Below are positions 32,117 through 35,771 of a stretch of DNA of 35,771 bases, in pieces (within the stretch, counting starts at the first letter, position 1; each line of letters opens with the position of its first letter). The DNA is taken from contig MU619400.1 of the NCBI GenBank assembly GCA_025201805.1, positions 1-35,771 of the forward strand. Direction: 5' to 3'. The DNA comes from Parasitella parasitica (lineage: Eukaryota > Mucoromycota > Mucoromycetes > Mucorales > Mucoraceae). Below the pieces are notes generated by a model. That model searched no databases and was not told where the DNA came from. It worked only from the letters and a program-made list of their open reading frames with translations. A program made the position numbers and the translations under genes.

Positions 32117-33766
32117 TTAATGTCTCTCTTCTTGAGCGATGATGCTTTGTACAGCCTCTTCTACATTTTCACAGACAATGTCAGCTGGAAAATCGCTTGA
32201 ATTACCCTTGCCCGTGAAAACACCAGTGCGAACAAGAACACTAGTCCAGCCATACCCATTAGCTCCCTGAATATCAGCAGCAGGATTGTCTCCTACAGCA
32301 TACACTCTTCTGCGGGAGTTTTGTGATTGAGGCTCGAGTGATTCAAGCACTTGTTCTGCAAATTGATACGTGGCGCCATGAGGCTTACCAAAAGATGTAG
32401 ATTTTAAGTCGCTTCCAGTCAAAGTCCTGTATAAACTATCAAGAGCAATTTTGAACGCACCTTGGCCTAATCTAGGTGCAGGAAAATCAGTGCTCCAAAT
32501 CAAATCATTCTGTTTTTTTTTTACAAAAAAAAGGCTGCGTGATTAGAATGGAATTTACTTTAACCCTGAGGATAAGTTTACGTTAGACCAATAAAGTGGC
32601 ACATCCTGGATTGAATAATCGGATTTTCTGGTTCCCATGGTTCCGCCCCGAGAGCACAATGCATCAAGCATGATCTGAAGATCTCTCCCCCCTACCAAGT
32701 TGTTTGTAAATATCTGGGCTGATGCCTGAAAAAAATTCATGCAATTCTTACAGTCATAAGTGTCATGGAAGACCATGACAGCGTGAATTGGTAATTTAGA
32801 GAATTCAAGAGCAGCCTACAGTAATACGAGTTAAGGATAGGCAACGCTCGGCATCAAAGCATGCTCACAGTGCTGGTTAAAATAGACAAATCAGATGTAG
32901 GTGTAGAATGAGGCCATGCTGAGCTGTTCCAATGCATAATATCATGAGGTGTTACGGCCTCTTTGAAGCCATATCTACGTATGAATTAAGTTTCGTATCA
33001 AAACCAGAGGATTCCCATTAGTATCAATGTGTGTAGCACCTTACTTTTTGGCTACATCATAACAGTTGCGGCCTTTACCACCAATAATCAAAACTCGTTT
33101 GTCATGATACTTGATTGCCAAATTTTGCATAGGAGAATGCGATAAAACAACTTGTTTGGGATTTATCTAAAGGTAGTGTTGGAAGGCGAGCTTTTGAATT
33201 ATGCTCGTATATGTACCTTGACTCCAGTAAGTTCACTGATTTGTCTAGCTTTTTCTTCTTCAGTGACACCACCGCCGTTTGTCAGCAAAACAAATGGGAT
33301 ATTTCTTTTTTTTTGTTTGTTTATAGTAGAGCAAGAAGGTCAGTTTTTCGAAAATTACTCCAAGCCAAAGTATGCATTACCTATTGTGAGTATTATCTCC
33401 ATTCAACAATTTCAAAGCACTAAATCCAGTTTAATTATTGATACAGAAGCAGACATGCTTGAGCTGTTTTCTTACCGAGTAGCCTCAGGAATGCAATGCT
33501 TTCCCTGTTATGAAATTCGCATTTATAAATAAAAGTTTAAAGTAATAAAAGTTTTTACATACCTTGATCAATACGCCATCAATATCAAAAGCAAACGCAT
33601 AATTAGGCTTTTGAATGGTAGAAATGCGTCTTGAAATTCCACTGAGCGCAGCCTTTCTGTGGTATAAATTGAAACCAGCTCTATTTAGGATATTAGTCAT
33701 GTTGAAGCAGAGAAAAGAATTCAAGGGGTGGTCGAAGACTGGAAGCTTTGTTGTTGTCGCGGTCAT
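32117..33766 (-). CDS. HAD-superfamily hydrolase, HDHD5/CECR5 family
   Basis: Haloacid-dehalogenase-type phosphatase-like protein, probably mitochondrial. Nine exons (33766-33563, 33504-33476, 33419-33381, 33304-33217, 33166-33045, 32974-32869, 32815-32752, 32691-32582 and 32509-32117) give about 384 residues, and all phases agree. Motif I is FAFDIDGVL (Asp 61 and 63). PFVLLTNGGGVTEEEKA is motif II. GKPHGATYQFAE holds the motif III Lys, and VYAVGDNPAADIQGAN is motif IV. The PLYWSN-NDLIWSTDFPAPRLGQGAF and WGRDLQIMLD blocks are specific to the CECR5 group (yeast YKR070W relatives). The basic N-terminus, or a start at the second Met (MTNILNRAGF), could direct import. Exon 4 follows an A-rich acceptor with almost no pyrimidines, the weakest splice site found. 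Confidence 0.9.
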
Positions 33767-35309
33767 CGAAACATATCTCTGACGGTCATTAATTAGATGA
33801 TAACGCTAATATTTGTTAGATAGATACAAACTTTATCAAGTAATTTGAGTGAAATTAATGCTGAAATGTCAAATAAGCCTACATTCACACTGCTCCCTAA
33901 TATTTTATTTTAAAGCGTATAGACCTATAAAAAATGCTAAATTTGGCTAATAAACAACAACAGTGGAGAATATGGTTAACTGCTAGAAAAAATCCCTTTC
34001 TCCCTTTATATATCTTTTAAGGTAAGGGCAATGGAGTGGTATAGCTAAAAGTGCATTATACCTGAAAAATTAAGACTCAAAACATCGCAAAATCCGAATA
34101 ATAGTAAAAGATATTTGAGAATGGGATATGTTGTAGAATAGTTGAAACGGGAATATTTTGGCTGAAAGTTCTGTTTCCATCGCTTAATAGTTTCTAAAGA
34201 TATCAATAGTTGCAAATTATGTCTTTAAGCGTGGAAAAGGGTTATATCTCTGATTTGGTAGTCCAAAAATGAAGGTATATAATAACGGTTTTTGAGTCTG
34301 TATTATGCAGTATCGCGGCTATCGATTCGTATCGAGACATACCCAAGTTATCTATTAGAGTCGTGCTTTGCTTCTAAATTGAGAAAAGGTGTGCACTCAT
34401 TCACAGCAACAAAATAGGCTGTAGATTGAATCTCAGCAGTGCTTGTCCGTTTGGCCTAAACCAGATTTTCAAAAATCTTGCATAGTTCGTTGCTAGATAT
34501 CTCAAGAGCGTAATAGGTAAATCGGATATGCAAACTAATTGTTTTATAACAAACAATAAATTCTGTATCTAACCATATAAATTACATGGTTATATAAGCA
34601 CTTTTTTTTATTACCATTTTTCAAATCATCAAAAAACGCTCTTTTTGATAGTTTTTGAGTAAAATCAAGCAAATTTAGAGCATCTGCAACTCTATAAACT
34701 TGACCAAACAAACCATCATGTCAATGCCTACACATTAATATATTGTCCACAACTGTAGCTTCATTATATTTGCCAAAAATCAAAACCTTGTCTCGACCAA
34801 AATGCATCTACAATTTTCCGGTCCTATACTTAGAGGGCCAAATTAATGCCATTCAAAAGGGTAAAAATCAATTTCGTTTTTCGAGATTTTCTCACTGAAA
34901 AATTGGTATTTTTTGACCAAACAAAAACCTTTTAATAGCTACGTTGTAGGTCTATTTTTTTATTGCAATATCATGCATTTTTATATACTATTTATTGCTC
35001 TGAAAGTTATGAAAATAAATCAAACCTCTGCTAAAAACATGTGAAAAAATATTTTTTTCGACATATCTATCTAAAGAATAATACATCTAGAAGAGAATTA
35101 GGTTTCAAAAAGATTTGAATAATCACTCAAGCCAAAGTGTCATAGTGGTTTCTTGAGAAACAGAGGAACAAAGTTTAACGTGAAAAGACAAAATTGACCC
35201 AAGCTTGTCGAATTCTAGCTTGAATACGACATGTTTAATACGAGTAGTTGTACCATAACAGGCTTTATTACTTTACTTAGAAACTTGGACATGATTTAAT
35301 TGCAAAATT
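33767..35309. other. gene-free AT-rich region
   Basis: More than 1.5 kb with no frame of note and no recognisable RNA. It begins with the promoter of the HDHD5-type gene. It may be the outer flank or an internal non-coding part of the element whose 5' segment starts near 35310, but no inverted or direct repeat marking an end was found. Confidence 0.5.
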
Positions 35310-35524
35310 TTGTACTTATTATAGCACCATATGCTGTAAAACTTGGAAAATCTGCAAAATCTAATTGTTTGTCGTACCTATAACAATCTCAGTTGCCTCC
35401 GCTTCGGCTTCCAATGTGGTAAATGCTCTCAGAGCCACGCTTTATTTTTCATATATATAGTAATAATAAATTTGAATCCCTTTCTTCCCTATATCTTTCA
35501 AAGCCGCGCATCGTGGAACAAACT
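35310..35524 (+). repeat. dispersed repeat, right copy, ending at a start codon
   Basis: Counterpart of 30718-30915, with the strongest identity at 35390-35450 (CTCAGTTGCCTCCG and CTCAGAGCCACGCTTTATTT). A CATATATATAG TATA-like motif lies near 35448-35461, about 65-75 bp before the ATG at 35525, so the repeat probably contains the promoter of the frame that follows. Confidence 0.65.
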
Positions 35525-35771
35525 ATGAGTGATATCAATGATGATCAAACAACAAAATACCTTACTACTACCGAGGCATTTGAATTATTTAAGCGCCTCC
35601 AACTGGAAGAGCGACAACAAAGAGAAGAAAGGGTACATGGCTCAGAATTGCCATTGGACATATCACAATATCTTGATAGCACGCCAGCATATGAACTCAA
35701 GGAGGAATTTAAACAATTTAAAAGACAGGTTGCCAAGTATAACAATGGAACTTGGAACAGACAGGAACAGA
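35525..35771 (+). CDS. partial open frame, N-terminus of a putative tyrosine-recombinase element protein
   Basis: Open for 82 codons from ATG 35525 to the window end, with no stop. The protein is highly charged and helical, rich in Gln, Glu, Lys and Arg, for example TEAFELFKRLQLEERQQ. The segment SELPLDISQYLDS followed by KEEFKQFKR aligns with the decayed frame at 30978-31070 (DEFPMAISEPLES, then KKFKR), which continues into a tyrosine recombinase. By that link, the intact gene likely encodes such a recombinase beyond the window. The upstream promoter-like segment is also shared. The catalytic part is not visible here, so the function is inference. Confidence 0.55.
   Translation, partial: MSDINDDQTTKYLTTTEAFELFKRLQLEERQQREERVHGSELPLDISQYLDSTPAYELKEEFKQFKRQVAKYNNGTWNRQEQ

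Noticed and set aside
32510-32558. Apparent frameshift between HDHD5 exons 8 and 9
   Set aside because: Using the earlier GTAAAC donor at 32581 gives a 72-bp intron and the conserved SN-NDLIW junction, so no lesion is needed.
1-35771. CRISPR arrays, bacterial operons or ribosome binding sites
   Set aside because: The sequence is clearly eukaryotic with spliceosomal introns; no regularly spaced repeats were seen.

Overview
The window is eukaryotic nuclear DNA, most likely from a filamentous fungus of the Mucoromycota (Mucorales-like). This rests on AT-rich sequence, genes cut by many 50-90 bp GT-AG introns, a delta-12-type fatty acid desaturase, and decayed DNA transposons and a tyrosine-recombinase element of a kind common in that group. 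The phylum is inference; no species can be named.

Layout, left to right. 1-2400 has no gene and holds two degenerate LTR-like repeats. 2420-4103 (minus) is an OTU deubiquitinase gene whose 3' part carries a perfect 127-bp tandem duplication. It shares a 164-bp divergent promoter with an unrecognised two-membrane-segment protein (4268-6510, plus). 7330-8350 is a dead Tc1/mariner transposase split by an (AG)25 tract. 8877-10823 is a siderophore-transporter-like MFS pseudogene that keeps its introns, TATA box and iron-type GATA motifs. 12200-16126 is a kinesin. 16130-17980 has no gene but carries a third LTR-like copy. 17983-19506 (minus) is a mitochondrial-type seryl-tRNA synthetase.

20049-26461 is the gene-dense core: a glycosyltransferase-fold protein related to the N-terminal half of plant arabinokinase (plus), convergent with tubulin chaperone E (minus, 10 bp between stop codons), then a delta-12/omega-6 desaturase (minus) and an Eaf7/MRGBP-type NuA4 subunit (minus). 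26818-29574 (minus) is an intronless mitochondrial PPR protein.

30340-31830 is a transposon graveyard with a DDE transposase fragment and a tyrosine-recombinase pseudogene. 32117-33766 (minus) is an HDHD5/CECR5-type HAD hydrolase with nine exons. 33770-35310 shows no gene. At the right edge a 216-bp segment related to 30718-30915 leads into an open reading frame that runs off the window and resembles the decayed N-terminus inside the graveyard.

The intact genes are mostly housekeeping: cytoskeleton (kinesin, tubulin chaperone), mitochondrial expression (SerRS, PPR), chromatin (Eaf7), lipid desaturation and ubiquitin editing. They do not form one pathway. The least described material is the tyrosine-recombinase family (two related copies here), the duplicated OTU gene with a possible new intron, and the orphan membrane protein. 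Exon boundaries were deduced by hand from splice signals, reading-frame continuity and family similarity.
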